From Sipunculus nudus (lineage: Eukaryota; Annelida; Sipuncula; Golfingiida; Sipunculidae), in contig CM049308.1 of NCBI GenBank assembly GCA_026874595.1, positions 72,140,624-72,204,623 on the forward strand: a stretch of 64,000 nucleotides of DNA, written 5' to 3'. The position numbers and the translations under genes are program-made. Below the pieces are notes generated by a model, which was not told where the DNA came from, searched no databases, and saw only the letters and a program-made list of their open reading frames with translations. Positions 1 through 11,819 of this stretch are shown here, one piece after another (the first letter of the stretch is position 1; every line of letters starts with the position of its first letter).

Positions 1-2585
1 AGATACTATATTGTAGCTCTGTATTACTACATTTAGGCAGTTTGCTAGCAGGGTCACTCCCTTGGCAGCTTCTAAGTTGATACATACTGTTAAACCAGCA
101 GACTGTGTATGTGGCAGCTCTTTAGTAAGCTATTATCTCAGTATATTGAGGAATTGGCTCCTGTCACGGAATATTGTCTGTGTAGAAGGTCAAGTTGACT
201 GCTGTAAATTTTCACAGGAAAGGCCCTATTTGGTTTTTGTGGTTCAGACAAACTGCTAGTAAATCCTTTTACAAAGTAAATAACGATTGAAAAGTATATT
301 ATTAGGAAACAGTTATATTAGCCATGTATCCTGAGAGAAGGGGGTCATTGATGCAGCCCAATATACTTCCTTGTCCACTGCCCCAGAAGGCAAAGGGAGT
401 GAGGTGGGGGTGAGAATTTATCAACTGCCCTGTCTGTCAGTCTCATTAGTCTATTTGTCCATCCATCTGTCCATAAACTTTCATATAAGGAACATTGGTG
501 ATTTTCTTTTTTTTACTTGTTAACTTTTTCAGACTATTTCTTTTGAAAACTTTTCACTGATGTAGCAGATACTTGTGTACTAACCCATCAGTGGTGAAAT
601 AATGTGGTTAACCTGAATGGTATTCTATTATTTTGTTAACTTTTTTATACAAAATATATAACTTTTTTTTAACAACATCTTGTATGTTACAATATAAGAA
701 TTAATTTGATTCAAAATAACAACTTCTTACGTTACATCTGGCCATGGAATTTGTTCAGCTGCTTGTACCAGAAAGATTTATTTCTTTATCCTTGAATTTA
801 CCAGAAAAGGAAGTACCATTTTACTGACTGTGAACGAGAATGTCAGTATACAATATGCTGAAGAAACAAAATGTGGCAAGTAATTCTCTTCTCTAGAATG
901 ATGAAACTCCAGCTGGAGGATATGTATCAGTTTAATTTGTCAAACTGTTTGCATCATCAGTATCAACTTTTGTTTAGCTTGCTCAAGTTTTTCTGTTGCA
1001 AATGAGGGATATGAAAGCAGTTTTTTCAATGCCTTAATTCATACAGAAGGTTTTGATTTTGGTATGAAAACTGATTATGCTTTCCAAGTTGAGTAAAGAA
1101 ATTTTTTTCACATTTTCAGGAAAAAAGATTTGAAAAGTGTATATATACTTAGTAGAAATTTGTCACCTATTTGGCACCTATTTGTTATCAATAACTTGCT
1201 TTCTGTGGATACAATGAAAATATGCATTCAAATGTTTTGCTTCTATTAGATGTTAAAATAATCTTGTTTACAGTTTTGCCTGCATGCAATATGTACATCA
1301 TGTTAGATCCTCATGGGGGAACATTTCAGTTCCTTAGGGAAGATGTCTCTTATTTCAACATTAATACAGTGTGAGTTATTTTGTGATGGATGGCGGGAAA
1401 ATTTCAGAAGGGTAATAAATATTTCTAAACTTAGGCAAGGTGGAAGGGACATGGCGTCATTGTTTCTGCCTATTACTCCATGGAGGGGGCAATATATATT
1501 GGCTGTCAGTGGCACCGCCCCGCCAGATGACAAATGACTAGAACACCTTAGTGTTAACCCATCCAGAGGACAGTAGTGTTATCCTCTGGCCACCCCACCT
1601 CATGATACAACTTTCCAATTTGCCCTGGGCTTTGTTGGTGTATTCAAGCAGAAAACCTGTACTTGTGGTGCCTTGACAAAAAGTTCTGTGGACAGTGGCA
1701 GAGAAAATAAAAATTTATTGATTTCTTCATTAAAAAACATACAGCTCAGAGAAGGTGATGCTTTGGGGGGGATTTGTCACAGACAAATTATGTTGGAAGA
1801 TCGCGTGATGCATGACCTTCGTCACTCCAATGACTTGTTCACCAAACTCAAGGTTTGCATGAGGAGAAATTGATTTATTAGGTTCAAGCCAATGTTGTTA
1901 GTTTCAGCTCTATTATCCATCTCTGCTGAAAAGATTTCACGCTTGTTTTTTTATGTGCTTAATGCTAAAATCACCATTTTTATCCTCCATGGTATTTTTA
2001 CATCTTGTGACCTGAGAAAATTGCCAATTATTCTTGTTAAACAGTGTGATGCATTGCCAATCCTTTTTCGTCACCAAGTAATGACATCCCAATTCAGTTG
2101 ATATGGAACATTTTGTCTACTTAAACTTATCCAGAACATTTTGTTTTTACGTCAGTTATACTGAAGGTTCCAGTGGGAAAACATTTTTTAAAGTTATGGA
2201 AATTTTAGCTGGAGTTTTTTAGTGCATCCACATTCCCAAAAGCTAATGAATACAGTATAAATAGATAATGTAGACATTTCCAACTTAATGTGACCTTATT
2301 TATTTCAGATTAAAGAAATATAGATACACATTTTACACCTTGGTTCAACTTAATCTGAAAATAAACATATATATGAACTGCTAGGAAATTAACTTAGTTT
2401 ACTTTATTCAAACTCTATGACTTATAGACATAATCTCGATGGCCATGGCAAAAAAAGTATAAGATCATGTTGCTGTTTATAAAATACCAGAAGGATTATC
2501 CCATTATTTGGGTATAAATGTAGTCTGAGCATAAATTTTCAGTCTTTAAAATGGTCATTTGACATTTTTTACATAAAGATTTCAG
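1..2585. other. AT-rich sequence without a recognised gene
   Basis: No repeat family, RNA gene or convincing coding exon was recognised here. Short open frames occur on both strands, for example around 1,303-1,537, but they overlap each other and lack splice context. The one local structure seen is a perfect inverted repeat at 1,563-1,589, with arms CCAGAGGA and TCCTCTGG around an 11-nt loop. It could form a hairpin, but nothing around it suggests a function. Confidence 0.5.
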
Positions 2586-2789
2586 CAGGCCTTTGCTTCA
2601 GTTGCTGTAATCCCTGCAGGAATGTACAGTTTGATTAGCTGTAGTATATGCATGTACTGGCCAGTGAATGTGACAAGAGCCCAATTTGATGTTTTGGGAG
2701 TTACAGCTCCAAAGTTCTGCACTGCTGATGGGATGCTTGCTTACACTGGTCCCTCAGGAGCAAGCATTTTTAGTGGATGCAATGCTTAA
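2586..2789 (+). CDS. Candidate terminal exon, unknown protein
   Basis: Directly after an acceptor-like ATTTCAG the sequence is open for 67 codons and ends in TAA at 2,787-2,789. The translation has mixed composition, rich in Ala, Gly, Ser, Val and Thr, with five cysteines and an NVT glycosylation-type triplet. There is no start codon at the front, so it would be a last exon. An AATAAA hexamer lies downstream at 2,920-2,925 and further ones follow near 3,014 and 3,070. I do not recognise the protein. A second frame is also open across part of the interval, and open frames of this size occur by chance in 64 kb, so the call is weak. It could equally be non-coding DNA of locally higher GC. Confidence 0.22.
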   Translation, partial: QAFASVAVIPAGMYSLISCSICMYWPVNVTRAQFDVLGVTAPKFCTADGMLAYTGPSGASIFSGCNA

Positions 2790-4819
2790 CCTTGTATTCC
2801 TGGAAGCGGCAGTCCCAGGTTCATATATATACTTTCAGGAAAGAATGTTTTTGTGCATTGTATGCATAGGATTAAAAGGAAGATTATACTTTATGACCCT
2901 GAATCATATTCCTTGCAGAAATAAATGTGTATTCATCATGGTGACAATTGTCACTATATATTTTGTGTGACATTTTAAATACTATTTGTATTTCACTTAT
3001 AATTTTAAAAGAAGAATAAATTATTTAAAAAAAGCAAAGAAATACATATTATTTTTTTGGTCATATGCAAATAAATCAATTTATTATTTAAAATACCTTA
3101 GTAAGTCTTAGGAACATTGTATATACTACTGAGGGAACTTTTTAGGAGGTCTTATTGCAAATTCACATTTTCTATATAAAATTTGTAAAAAGAAATCTAT
3201 ATGATTACAGTTTCATACAGCTAAACCTGATAGGTCTATTTTATGTTAGAAGAAGGTAAGGGGAAGAAAATTTGGGTTATTTATCTCTTATCTCACAATT
3301 TTGGCCTCAGGAACATGAAATCTAAATATTTTGTCCATTTATTCATAAAGGAGCAATTATATCCATCAGTCTTGGGTTTCCTCCAGATGAAAACATACCG
3401 GACCAACTATGCCTAATTTTATTTTAAAAAAAAAGTGGCTGTCTTTTAATGTACTTGAGGCTGTATGTGACCTTATAGCCGATCAAAGCATGACACATCA
3501 TTAAATGCAGATGTGTGTGTCCATGCATGGCTTATAATTTCTATGAACATGGTATTACCAGATAAGAAATAAAGGTTTTCTGTTTACCAAACAAAAGAAT
3601 TAAGAAGGCTGTCAGAGATGTCAGCAAATCTGTCATCAAGTTGTAGCTTCAGCTATCTGGTATCTAACAAAATGAGTTTAATAAAATTGCCAAAGATTCA
3701 TGGAGCTTTAGTCATATATTACACATGAATGCCCTCTTGAGGCAAGTTATGCAGTCTTAGGCATTATTTTTTACAGCATTTCTATGAGTTATTTCCAGTG
3801 TTGTTCATAAATCTACAAATAATGGAGCTGCATGGGAAACATGAGGGACAATGCCTTGGTCCTGTTACAAGAACCTTCCTCTTTTGCATTTTCTTCTTCA
3901 GCGAAACAGAATAAATATCTTTGTCCCAGTCCTGTTATTTGAAACCTATTTCTGATAATTTTTTTCACAGGTGGACAAGTTTCCACATTATTTATATGTT
4001 CATCTATAGAAAACAAGTGATGGATGGGTTATCAAGGCTTTGTATTCATGAGCTTGAAATAATACTTGGGGGGAAAAAGACAGACAGTGTTAATGCAAGG
4101 ATAGAATATACAGTTTCTTTTGTTTGTAATTCAAATGCCAGTACATATAAAAATAATATAGAAATTTTTTTAACACTTGGTGCTACCATTGTGATACATA
4201 TTTTGCACAAAATCTTCTTGATAACTCAGATTGTATTGGGAGGCAATTAATTCCTAGGTATATAATCATATTTTTTTCTAATTTCAAGCTAATTTTTTAT
4301 CTTTTTTTTACAGTGCAATTCTTTCAATTATATTTAAGAAACATGTTATGAAATTTCATGAAATGGTTATAATATAAAAAGTCAGCAAGTTAACAGGAGG
4401 CAATTAATAAAACTTGAATGTCTGAACATTAAGAAAAAATCCCAGAAATGGTTTGCATTTCCTCATAGAGTTATATTTTAAATACATTTCACAATTGCAT
4501 ATGATATACATTCACCATGACTTAATTGATTGTAATGAAAATTGATACAGTGTTTTGAGTTAAGGCCATGCAGACTTTTACTGTTCTGCTTCAGTTGAAG
4601 CATGTAAACTCTTCACACATGGATTGATATGAATGTCTGGTTTCCAGACACAATTGATTAAGCTATAAAATATAAATAAATAAATAAATATATGTGTGTG
4701 TGTGTAAAAGTTTGCTCCACAAAACATTTGTATCACCAAGTTCTTATATTAACAGATCATTTTCTTAAATGTTAATAATTGCTTTGCTTTTTACAGTTCA
4801 TAATACCTTCAGTTAATAA
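2790..4819. other. AT-rich sequence, no recognised gene
   Basis: Contains several AATAAA hexamers and one acceptor-like pyrimidine tract at 3,955-3,970. A 109-codon open frame at 3,921-4,250 has mostly hydrophobic, AT-driven composition and no donor. I see nothing else that can be named apart from the microsatellite listed separately. Confidence 0.5.
4672..4705. repeat. Compound microsatellite (ATAA)n-(TG)n
   Basis: About five ATAA/AAAT units at 4,672-4,690 run directly into a TG dinucleotide run at 4,692-4,705. It is short and imperfect and is not attached to a recognised mobile element. Confidence 0.85.
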
Positions 4820-5194
4820 TTAATAATGCAAAACTTTGATTGATGAATATATTTGACTGATAATCTTTTCATCTTCACCTTTTCTATGATTTGTCCAGGT
4901 TTTTGTATTCTTCTTGTGATTTGGCAAAATGTATATATTAATTTTGTCATGACCAGTAACTCTTCCAATATAAATTACCCATTCATTTGATCCATATTTA
5001 GGGTAGAAGAATTTATTTCCATGTTTCGGTCTTTGTTGATCACCTAAATTCATAGAAAACTTAATAAATCTGAACATAATACACATTGATTTTTTTCTGA
5101 GGTATTCTGGGAACAGATAATTTATACAGGCAATGTTATTTGGCTTTGGTGTTGTTTTCTGCAGTGCATAGGCAGGATAATACAGGTTGTTGTC
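4820..5194 (-). CDS. Candidate exon or decayed coding fragment, unknown
   Basis: On the minus strand this interval is open for about 124 codons before its stop at 4,820-4,822, in otherwise stop-dense AT-rich DNA. An in-frame TGA lies just upstream at 5,216-5,218, and the first ATG comes well inside the frame, so it cannot be a whole gene starting here. A possible acceptor AG at 5,195-5,196 would make it a phase-0 terminal exon. The predicted protein is basic and Asn/Lys/Tyr-rich, with no obvious signal peptide or membrane segment. It does not match a family I recognise, and it does not overlap the repeat copies at 5,343 onward. It may be chance, a relic of a retrocopy, or a real exon. Confidence 0.28.
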   Translation of the reverse strand, partial: DNNLYYPAYALQKTTPKPNNIACINYLFPEYLRKKSMCIMFRFIKFSMNLGDQQRPKHGNKFFYPKYGSNEWVIYIGRVTGHDKINIYILPNHKKNTKTWTNHRKGEDEKIISQIYSSIKVLHY

Positions 5195-5342
5195 CTCATC
5201 AAGTAATATCAAATATCAAATTTGAATTCTTTTTCTAAAGGATGGGGCAATGACCTATAAAAAGCCACAATAAAATTATTCAATAATACAGAGCTTTTAT
5301 ATGAATTATTATTTAACTGTTTGAGACTGGTATGTTCAACTG

Positions 5343-5809
5343 CAGAGTTGCCAATTATCAGGGAAAAGTCAGGGAAAAAATGATTTTTTCTAGGTCAGGG
5401 AAAAGTTCGGGAAATTTTAATGGCTATGGTGGTCACTGTTAGTTATCAGGTTGAAAGAGTTTGGCACTTCTTGTAAAGTTGTGGTGTGTTTGCAGATTTA
5501 ATCTTGTTTCCTTTTAATTTTTAACAAAATCTAAGGTTGATGATGCAGAGTATGGATACACAACATATAGCACCAACAATTAATGATGTAACAATTCTGT
5601 TTTTGAGCAGTAATATACAATTAAAAAGGATTTGATGGATGATTCTGGTGTTACATTCATTTTCCCTATGAAGTTTGCATTGGGGAGGCTGTAAAATGAT
5701 GATTTTGAGACCATTTTCAAAAGTTGCATGACGATTTATCCTGGAAAACCAATTGAAATATAGGGAAAAGTCAGGGAATTTTTCACAGAGTTGGTTACTG
5801 GCAACCCTG
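5343..5809. mobile_element. Dispersed repeat with CAGRGTTGCCA ends, copy 1 (MITE-like)
   Basis: The left end reads CAGAGTTGCCA and the right end TGGCAACCCTG (5,799-5,809), which are inverted matches of each other. Both ends are followed inward by GGGAAAAGTCAGGGAA-type subterminal repeats. A second, diverged copy lies at 9,295-9,712. CAGGGTTGCCA-type ends are common in non-autonomous hAT-like elements, so a hAT-type MITE is the best guess. However, the flanking 8-mers do not match as a target duplication. The peptide shared by minus-strand frames in both copies (IVGAICC...) reflects DNA homology between copies, not a conserved gene. Confidence 0.55.
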
Positions 5810-6216
5810 AACAGTACATTTCTATATATGTTTATCACATGTTTATATCAACACTTTTTCTTCAACACTGTTTGCCTGAATTGACAACATAAAATAAGTC
5901 AATATAACAGACAATTGATTTTAATTGCTGTCCACAATTTTAATAAAGGAAAGAGAATGATGATTTTGAGACCATTTTCAAAAGTTGCATGCGATTTATC
6001 CTGGAAAACCAATTGAAATATAGGGAAAAGTCAGGGAATTTTTCACAGAGTTGGTTACTGGCAACCCTGAACAGTACATTTCTATATATGTTTATCACAT
6101 GTTTATATCAACACTTTTTCTTCAACACTGTTTGCCTGAATTGACAACATAAAATAAGTCAATATAACAGACAATTGATTTTAATTGCTGTCCACAATTT
6201 TAATAAAGGAAAGAGA
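5695..6216. repeat. Recent 261-bp direct tandem duplication
   Basis: Positions 5,695-5,955 are repeated almost base for base at 5,956-6,216. The only difference noticed is one missing A (GCATGACGATT versus GCATGCGATT). The unit contains the right-hand end of the repeat above plus about 140 bp of flanking unique DNA. The duplication therefore happened after that element inserted and copied a junction. The breakpoint has short AGAGAA/AATGATG microhomology. Confidence 0.9.
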
Positions 6217-9200
6217 AAGCTATATCTGGTATCATACAGATTTCTGACACCATCACAGGAAACAGTCCTAGCTGTGTGCTTTTTTTGTTTTGAAGTCTGA
6301 GTTCCATCTGAAGTGTTGAATGGACAAAAGACATATCCTAGAAAAGTTTATTGATCGCTTTAAAGAAATAGGGTCACCTGCCTTCACATAATCCCCCAAA
6401 GAAGCTTCCAGCATGCCAGCTGCAGTGAAATATCGGAGCTCCTACGTCTTTAGAATGAGAAGCCAGGGCAAAGAATTAAGTAGCCGGACTCTATATAGCT
6501 TTCCAGGCTGACTCTTAAGAAACTGCTATAGGAACTGCCTAGAATATGCCCAGTAAATCAGGGTACTTATCTTTAACTGTCAGCTGCCAACCTGTAAGGT
6601 CTCTGCCTTGCTGATTTAACACTTTATACATTTTTCAGTGTAAATACTTCAAGAAGTTGGCTCCTTCCAGGATGATATACAATAAACTTACCATATTGTA
6701 TTGGCAATAAATTGTCCTTCAGACATACACCTGTCTTGGTTGCACAATGATAAATATATAAAAAGGACAAAGAATATCGTGGAATATAAGCATAAAAAGT
6801 ATATTGTACATTTTATGTCTTGTAATAAATTCTGTTTGTTATTTTGTACTTTTCTTGTGGTTAAAAAATGTTACTGTATGTATAACTAAACTGCTTGATA
6901 TATATAAAAATTTAAAGCATAAAACCAATTATAATTTTATTAGAAATAATTAATTTATGAAAAATTGTGTTTATCTTTCTGCAGTTTCTGACAAATTCAT
7001 ATTCATTCAATAATAGATTAAAATTAAAAGTAAGTAAATTGAAATTTCCAAAGTCAGTAACCACATGTTTTAACTATCTTCATATCTTTGCTTTCCCATG
7101 TTAATACTTAACTCAAATAATTATTCAAGGGACTTTTACAATTAAAATGAGTTAGAAAAAAATATCCCATACTTACAAAAAGAGTATAATTTATCTGGGA
7201 GTCCAAAAATTAACATTTTACAAGCACTAGCACACTTAAAGCAAAAAATTTAATATAAAAGTTATCTTATTTACATGAAAAGGATTTTTGTTTGTTCTTT
7301 TATTCCATGCTTGCAACAAATGTAAATATTATTTTTAAGGATATATGCATGTGTTTAATGCCGTATGAAATGCAAGCGCTTCACGTGCAAGAGCTTTATT
7401 GCAGGGATGATAATTGGTGGTTGTGCTTGGGTATTTTACGCACAACAGGTCTGTGTGATTACCGGGGAGAGAGTTTACTAGCAGAAACTTCTTGCTCACA
7501 ACATGGTATGTAAAATACATCTCCTCCATGGAGGACCAGGAAGCTGTGATTATACATATGTGTTAATATATATACCTCTTGCTCTTTGGTCCAAACCAAA
7601 CAGCTGCAAGGGGAGAAGAACAAAGAAAGCGCACCGTAGATCCAGCGTAAGTGCAAAAAAAATGTGTACTACAAATGAGTGTCAGACCAACGGTGCTACT
7701 GCCAGCTGGGCCTCCTCGGATGTTCCCCTAGGTCTTAATCAGTACAAATCACACACATGTGTTGGGTGCCCATCAAAATAACCTCACTTCTGTTAGAATC
7801 CCAAAACCTACTAGCCAATTTACCAATGGGTGTGATACGGGGTGCCGCTGATTACTGTGTACATGCTGTCTCCAGTACATCGCCTGTTTTCCTGGCTTGA
7901 CTCTGTACCTGGATACACTATTATTAGGAGCAGGCCTGACCTCATTTTGGTTTTGTGTTCCAAGTTGTGTTTGGCCTATTAAACACTGTTTAGGATTACA
8001 TGTAACAGGCCACCCCAAGACGGGAATTCATTTTGTCATTTTTATAGGATGTGTGTGTATCTATCTGTCTTGTTAGACCTACATGCACAATTTTCTGCCC
8101 ATCTTGCACAGATTGAATGATGTTCAGTAGTATAGGTTCATGGTTAACTTGTATAACAATTTTGAAATACAAAATTAACTGTAATAAGACTTTTTTCATT
8201 AAATTCACAATACAGTATTTATTTTCTTATTCTAATATTTAATTGTCCATTAAGGTTTGTTCAATGATTTTAAACAGAATAAAGACACCAGCCAAACAAA
8301 ACCAGCCAGAACACCAACCAACAATGATAATAACATTTTGACACTGTGGCAAAGTAATGTAAAAAAAATATGCTGGGACCCATATGTTTTACTTTGCATG
8401 TATCATCTGATGCCTATAGAGTTCATTCCTACTATTTTGTAGGCTTGATTGAATGCAAGAGATAACTGTAATACAAGTCTGTACATCAGTTTCAGTACTT
8501 TCTGCCTCAACTGCAATTGCAGTTGTTAAATTGGTACAAATTATTACATCAAAAAATGCTGAATGGTTTTAATTATGGTTGATGGGGAAGAGGATGGTTC
8601 TCTGCTTGGTGCCACTGATAATGATATCAACCAATATGCACCTTCATATTGTTCAAATTTACTCTGACTTTTTATGCTTAAATAAAAAAATACTATACTG
8701 TAGACTTCCTGCAATGAATTCAGCCCTCTCCCACATAAAACCCTATCTTCTGGTTGCAAATTATGTGCCTTGCCCAGTTTAGCTTTGTTCCTCAGTCTAA
8801 TGATTAAAAGTCTAGGCATAGATTGCACTAGGGTTAGAATAATTATTGATATCTCTGATTTTCATGATTATCACCCTATCTGAGAGCAGCAATAATTGAA
8901 TCATTGACCTCCCTATTATTGTGCTATCACATGATGATTGGCCTTTTTTGTGCACAGTTTTGTTACACAAGCATGCCCTTTTAGGTTTATTTCCTAAAGA
9001 TAATGGCAACCCCAGGGTCTTTTTTGTGTTCAGAAAATCATTTATTTTCTGATACATCATTTATTTTAATGAATTGCATGTATTTATATGTAACATCGGA
9101 AGTAATCATTATAATATAAAAAAATATTGGTATTTGTATGTTCAAAATGACAGTGTGCAACAAACTAGAATTTTATTCTCCAAAAATCATAGAAAGCACG

Positions 9201-9294
9201 GATGTTTGTGATATAAGACAAGTGCTGGGGTTCCAGATACTGATGTTATGGTATCACATTAGAGCATAATAAATTGTATACCATTATCATTATC
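6217..9294. other. No recognised gene or repeat
   Basis: AT-rich DNA with a somewhat GC-richer patch at 7,370-8,030. Frames in that patch are short, overlap on both strands and lack splice context. A possible minus-strand donor (ATG|GTAAGTTTA at 6,691) has no convincing acceptor. Nothing else is supportable. Confidence 0.45.
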
Positions 9295-9712
9295 CAGGGT
9301 TGCCAGCAGTCAGAGAAAAGTGGTGGGGGGAATTTATTTTTTCAAGGTCAGTTAAAAGTCAGAGAATTTTATAAAAAGTCAGGGATTTCTTTGATATTTT
9401 GGGAAGTCAGGGAATTTTTAATGGCTGTGGCAATCACATTCATTTATCAGATTGAAAGAGTTTGGCACTTTAATTTTTAACAAAAATCTAAGGTTGATAA
9501 TGCAGAGTATGGATATACAACATATAGCACCAACAATAAATAATGGACCAATTCTGTTCCTGAGCAGTAATATGAAAATAGCAGGGTCTGATGTAAGATT
9601 CTGGTGTTCCATTAATTTTTCCAATGAAGTTATGTTTTGGGTTTGCTTTAAAATGATGTATGTGAGACAAAATTCAAATTTTTCCTTGAAAACCAACTAA
9701 AAGTTGAGGAAC
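9295..9712. mobile_element. Dispersed repeat with CAGGGTTGCCA end, copy 2
   Basis: It begins CAGGGTTGCCAGCAGTCAG and carries AAAGTCAGGGAATTTTTAATGGC-like segments. It then follows the same internal sequence as copy 1, including the stretch that codes on the minus strand for the shared IVGAICC peptide. It is clearly more diverged, and the right terminus is eroded, with only a weak remnant of the terminal repeat left. Two copies 4 kb apart establish a family without a database. Confidence 0.6.
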
Positions 9713-9772
9713 TCTGGTTTTCACAAAGTAATAATTTCTTGAGTTCATCACCCATTGGAATAGGTCACATTA

Positions 9773-9809
9773 CTTAGTGGCTGACGGTCTTGACCCATGG
9801 GTCACTTGT
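9773..9809 (+). mobile_element. Solo 3' end of an AGCTCAGCTGA-type Helitron-like element
   Basis: The string GACGGTCTTGACCCATGGGTCACTTGT ends here: a 14-bp palindrome TGACCCATGGGTCA followed by CTTGT. This matches the 3' ends at 32,611-32,629 and 50,016-50,034. No matching 5' end or core monomers are visible upstream, so this is a truncated fragment. Confidence 0.6.
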
Positions 9810-10983
9810 TATCATGCCAATATCACATAAAGGGACATTTCATCTTGTAGTTGAGCCACAGTAGCTGTTCCAGATAGAGAGTTTAGAACAGTTCCCAAAA
9901 TAATATCTAATAACAAGCAAAATAATGACTTTCAGGACCCTGTGTAAAAAAATAGGTAAATCTTTTTAAGTGGGGCTTTCACCATTCAACTGTACAATAT
10001 TTTAATCCCTGACCACTAAAGCAGCTGGGTCCCTTTGATCATGACTTAATTCAGAATGCTTAAAAATTTGTTTCAAGTCACAGGATCACTGACTGTCACA
10101 TAATAATGTTCTAGATAAGTATACAGGGAGAAGTATTTAGAAGTATAGTAATTCAGCTGATATCATTATGACTATTACTCAGCTTAGTGTCACATGATCA
10201 CAGATTGTGACATCACAGTTAATAAAAGCATTTGAAATGTTATAGACTTAAAAAAATTAATTCAGTCACCTGATGATCACAGTGTTACTCAACAGTTAAT
10301 GAAAGTATAAATATGATATAGGCTAAGCAAATAAAGAATGAAGGCCTAGTCAGTATTAAAAGATCACAACACTCTCATTAGAGCATAAAATGCTATAGAT
10401 GAAGGAAATAAAATGTGTACTAACTGCACCCATGGAAAATTCACGGCTCTATCTGATGCATATTTTTGTAATGAGCTAATAGGGACTAAAAGACGCATAT
10501 TTTAATCCTGAGGTTTTTGCAGGAATTTTTGTCATGTGTTTCACGAATATGATATAAAGATTACTTCTGATAGAATTCTCCAGGAACACCCTCCCCCAAA
10601 ATATCAACATAGAAAGAAAAATTATTCTATTCCAGAAATCACACAAGAAATAAATTTTAATAAAAAGAAGTGAGGCATATACAGGATGTACAAATTTTTA
10701 AGTGAGAAGTTTTTTTTTTGATAAACAGCAAAGGTCTGACAGCTTCATTGTTTGGGATATATCGTAGATATAACGATTGTATAAAAAAGCATTCTACCAT
10801 GAAATTAAATGAAAGATGCTTTGTATAAGTTGAAACTAAGGTGACATCATGAAACACAATGTTTAGAGGGGATTAAAGGAGATTCTGGTGGAGGTCTGTA
10901 TGCCCTGACTACAGATTTTAGTTTTTTATCCGTTTAAAGATGTACTGATGGTATTTTTTCAGAATGTACAAAAATCAACATAC
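9810..10983. other. No recognised gene or repeat
   Basis: AT-rich DNA with no named feature seen on either strand. Confidence 0.45.
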
Positions 10984-11101
10984 CTGTATTCCATAAAAAT
11001 TGTGTCCAACAGTGGTCACATCACTGCTGGACTCAGTGCCCAATGTTAACCAAACATTGAAAGCAGAGTCATGTGGTCTTTGGATTAAAAACCTTAACTT
11101 C
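10984..11101 (-). CDS. Candidate internal exon, unknown protein
   Basis: On the minus strand a strong pyrimidine tract (TTTTTTTCTCTCTCAAAAG) ends in an AG acceptor. The next 118 nt are open in exactly one frame and end at CAG|GTATGT, a good donor. The frame starts one base in and finishes at phase 0, giving 39 residues with a low-complexity-free, globular look (key stretch HDSAFNVWLTLGTESSS). The other two frames contain stops. I do not recognise a domain. The open frame continues beyond the acceptor to 11,232, but that part is Arg/His/Pro-rich and probably intronic. It would belong to a minus-strand gene, unlike the plus-strand candidates further right. No partner exon was found. Confidence 0.4.
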
Positions 11102-11819
11102 CTTTTGAGAGAGAAAAAAATTCTTTTAGAGATGTAACAATGGATATGGGGGATCAATGGGGAAAATAATGGACCCGCGTGACCATGTAATGCAGGGAAA
11201 TGCCTTTTGGGCAGGACATGCGCTCTGGCCACGGTTTTAACAGGCCAGTGAAAATCCCTGAGGCGCCTCCTTGAAAAGCATCACCGGTGTGGTGGACATT
11301 GCGGCACTAAAGAAATAGGGGCACCAAAGGGGAAATATTAAAATTATTAATTATTCAGCCTAACAGGGCATTATCCCGCAAAATAAAACTGACTTGTCCT
11401 AGAAGAGCACACCACCTATACGTGTGCCGAATTTGGAGAGTCAAATCAGAACAGAAGCAGGTAAACCGTGGTCTAGAAAAAACCCAACTCCGTATTAATT
11501 ATATAGATCGTAACTGCTGTTTACCATGTAGATGCCATTTGGCTATTAGTTAGCTGATGATTACATGTGGCAAGTGAATATAAGTACATACATTAAAACT
11601 GCAAATATTATGGGAGGATGTAGCTAGCCAGGTGTTTACTACATCTAAACCACTTCTGACTGGCACTTATCTATTGTGGTCATCTTTTGATTAAGGGCAT
11701 GTGAGACATTCCTTCAAAGAGGGCACTCAGAAGTCCAAAAGACATTCTATTACAGCATCTCTATTACGGATAAAAACCAAGTTCCAGGTATTAACTGTAA
11801 GATGACCACCACTGATGGA

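Noticed and set aside
3921-4250. 109-codon plus-strand ORF after a pyrimidine-rich acceptor at 3,970
   Set aside because: The product is AT-driven and hydrophobic, no usable donor follows, and no homology is recognisable.
5335-5817. 8-bp target duplication for the CAGRGTTGCCA element
   Set aside because: The flanking octamers TTCAACTG and AACAGTAC do not match.
5521-9696. Conserved minus-strand peptide (IVGAICC...) in two ORFs as a gene family
   Set aside because: The DNA of the two repeat copies is similar throughout, including non-coding parts, so the peptide match follows from DNA homology.
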